This document shows, piece after piece, positions 62,603 through 64,000 of a stretch of 64,000 nucleotides of DNA (positions are counted from its first letter, which is position 1; each line of letters opens with the position of its first letter). A program made the position numbers and the translations under genes. The stretch spans positions 32,337,934 through 32,401,933 of the forward strand of contig NC_045138.2 of the NCBI RefSeq assembly GCF_008831285.2, written 5' to 3'. This stretch comes from Nymphaea colorata (taxonomy: Eukaryota > Streptophyta > Magnoliopsida > Nymphaeales > Nymphaeaceae). The notes below the pieces were generated by a model. That model was not told where the DNA came from, did not search any database, and saw only the letters and a list, made by a program, of their open reading frames with translations.

Positions 62603-64000
62603 GTGAGCGTTTGCATATCTCGATATTGGTTGTAAAAATTTTCATTTTCTGCGCGCGTTTTTCTTATTTCGCGGTTTAGCTACAAAAATACGTTGGACAT
62701 CGGAATGGTGGTTGATGGAAGTTTCAATGCGGACATTTTCAAGTAAACAACGGGAACACGGGTGTCTTGAAGCACAGTACAGTGTTTCACCTGGAGGACT
62801 GAGTCGTTTTGATTTTTGGTTATGGTTATGTTCATTATCTAGATAAACTGGCATTGTTTTTTTCTTCTATCTTGCAGCCGTTATCTAATTATAAAGTGCA
62901 GTCTCGATCTCAATTCTCCCGATAATAGATTGCCACAATTGGTGTTTTCTTCTTCTTTCTTGCTGTTTTATCTGGTTATAATTGCACTATCGATCTCAAT
63001 TATCCGGATGACGGGTTTTAGCAGCTTGTGTTGTGCTTCATATGATAATGTCGAGATTATTGGATAAGTGGTTAACTTCAATTTCTTTCCTGGACGATTG
63101 AATTTTGTTTTGTTTTTACTGTTGGCCACGGCCAGAAAGTTACCATGTGCGGACTTATCTTTTCTGTGACGGTAGGATACTTATGTATCGTGTTCTGCTT
63201 CATATTGGAATTCCCGAGTTGTCCTGGTTTTCCTGGATAACTCGGTAGCTTCTATTAATTTTGTCTCCATTATGCAATTAACATGCAAGTCTTTTAGAGT
63301 GGTCTGCCAAGATGATATCTTCTATTTTTCTGGAAAACCGACACTAGTATGGCTTGCAGATGCGCCCCTTTAACCATATTAAAATTAGATATAGTGGTTA
63401 TATCTCTAGATTTCTACCATTTACCTGGAAAAGTGGAATTTTAGAGACCATCGGATTGATGGCCAAATTTTGTTCTTATGGCGGATATAACCATTGAAAC
63501 GTTGTGATGCTTATGTCGGGAAAATTAAGAAAAAGAAAAAAAATTCGTAAGTATTCACAAGTCTTCCAAGATGGATCTTGATTCTTTATGATTTTTACCA
63601 GCATAATTTGGGATGTCTTGGTATTGCAGGTCGATGGTTGGCAACCTAACCAATTAGTTCTTATTATCCTTAATTTTCTTTAGATGCATAAAAAATTTGG
63701 GTGCAGTTCTGATTATCTATACATTTCTCTCCCTCTCTCTCTCACACACACGCTACATGGCTGAGTAGATTGTTGTGTCTGCAGCATCAAAACTGTCGTC
63801 CATATCAAAGAAATTCTTCCATATCAAAGAAATTCTACTATGTCCTAAAGTAATGTGCAAATGAATGAGATGATAAGCGTATGCATCTCTGTTCACGTGT
63901 AAATAGATACATGTATCCAAACCATGCACGTGACTTTATCCTTTTACTTTTAGAGAGCATTCATGCTCCCAGTGTCACTTGATTAACTTTCAATAAATTC
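62603..64000 (+). other. Long first intron of the last gene (continues past the edge)
   Basis: T-rich, intron-like sequence after the GTGAGCG donor, with no convincing exon. A short (CT)n(CA)n tract lies at about 63728-63751. A T-rich tract ending in TTGCAG occurs at about 62872-62878, but the sequence after it does not give a clear coding continuation. Confidence 0.45.

Overview
This window looks like nuclear DNA of a flowering plant. The evidence is a WRKY transcription factor with the plant-specific PR intron, a DUF761 protein, plant choline-kinase and PLS-type PPR sequences, GT-AG introns, long (TA)n and (GA)n microsatellites, and abundant hAT-type MITEs and LINE remnants on an AT-rich background. 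I cannot name the species. Real genes are sparse. Three are credible: a WRKY13-like gene cut by the left edge (minus strand, exons 1-2), a small intact DUF761 gene near 34.3-34.6 kb (minus), and the first exon of a secreted-protein gene running off the right edge (62.5 kb, plus). The rest is pseudogenes, transposon debris and duplicated non-coding DNA.

Layout. 0-1.7 kb: WRKY13-like gene and its CT-rich leader. 1.7-8.3 kb: intergenic DNA with an isolated GC-rich island (4.9-5.3 kb) and a hAT-like element with recognisable target duplications (6.88-7.35 kb). 8.3-28.4 kb: copy A of a large direct segmental duplication. 28.3-34.1 kb: a LINE RNase H remnant, AT-rich degenerate DNA and a GC-richer stretch with no recognisable gene. 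34.3-39.5 kb: the DUF761 gene, then a large inverted repeat whose arms each carry a broken choline-kinase first exon around a spacer of about 1 kb holding an NTF2-like fragment and a (TA)43 tract. 39.5-42 kb: intergenic. 42.0-46.4 kb: a diverged tandem array of about 3.2 units of 1.1-1.7 kb. 46.6-61.6 kb: copy B of the segmental duplication. 61.8-62.2 kb: a G/C-rich terminal-inverted-repeat element just upstream of the last gene.

The two duplicated blocks let insertions be dated against each other. A MITE in the PPR pseudogene is shared, so it predates the duplication. A LINE fragment, two hAT-like MITEs and a 2 kb element occur only in copy A, and two hAT-Tip100-like MITEs only in copy B; several have visible 8-bp target duplications and an empty site in the sister copy. 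The most interesting functional possibility is the choline-kinase inverted repeat at 34.7-39.5 kb, which could make a hairpin RNA matching an expressed choline kinase elsewhere. That is inference. I found no operon, CRISPR, phage or otherwise clearly new system. All homology and identity statements come from reading by eye, not from an alignment program.
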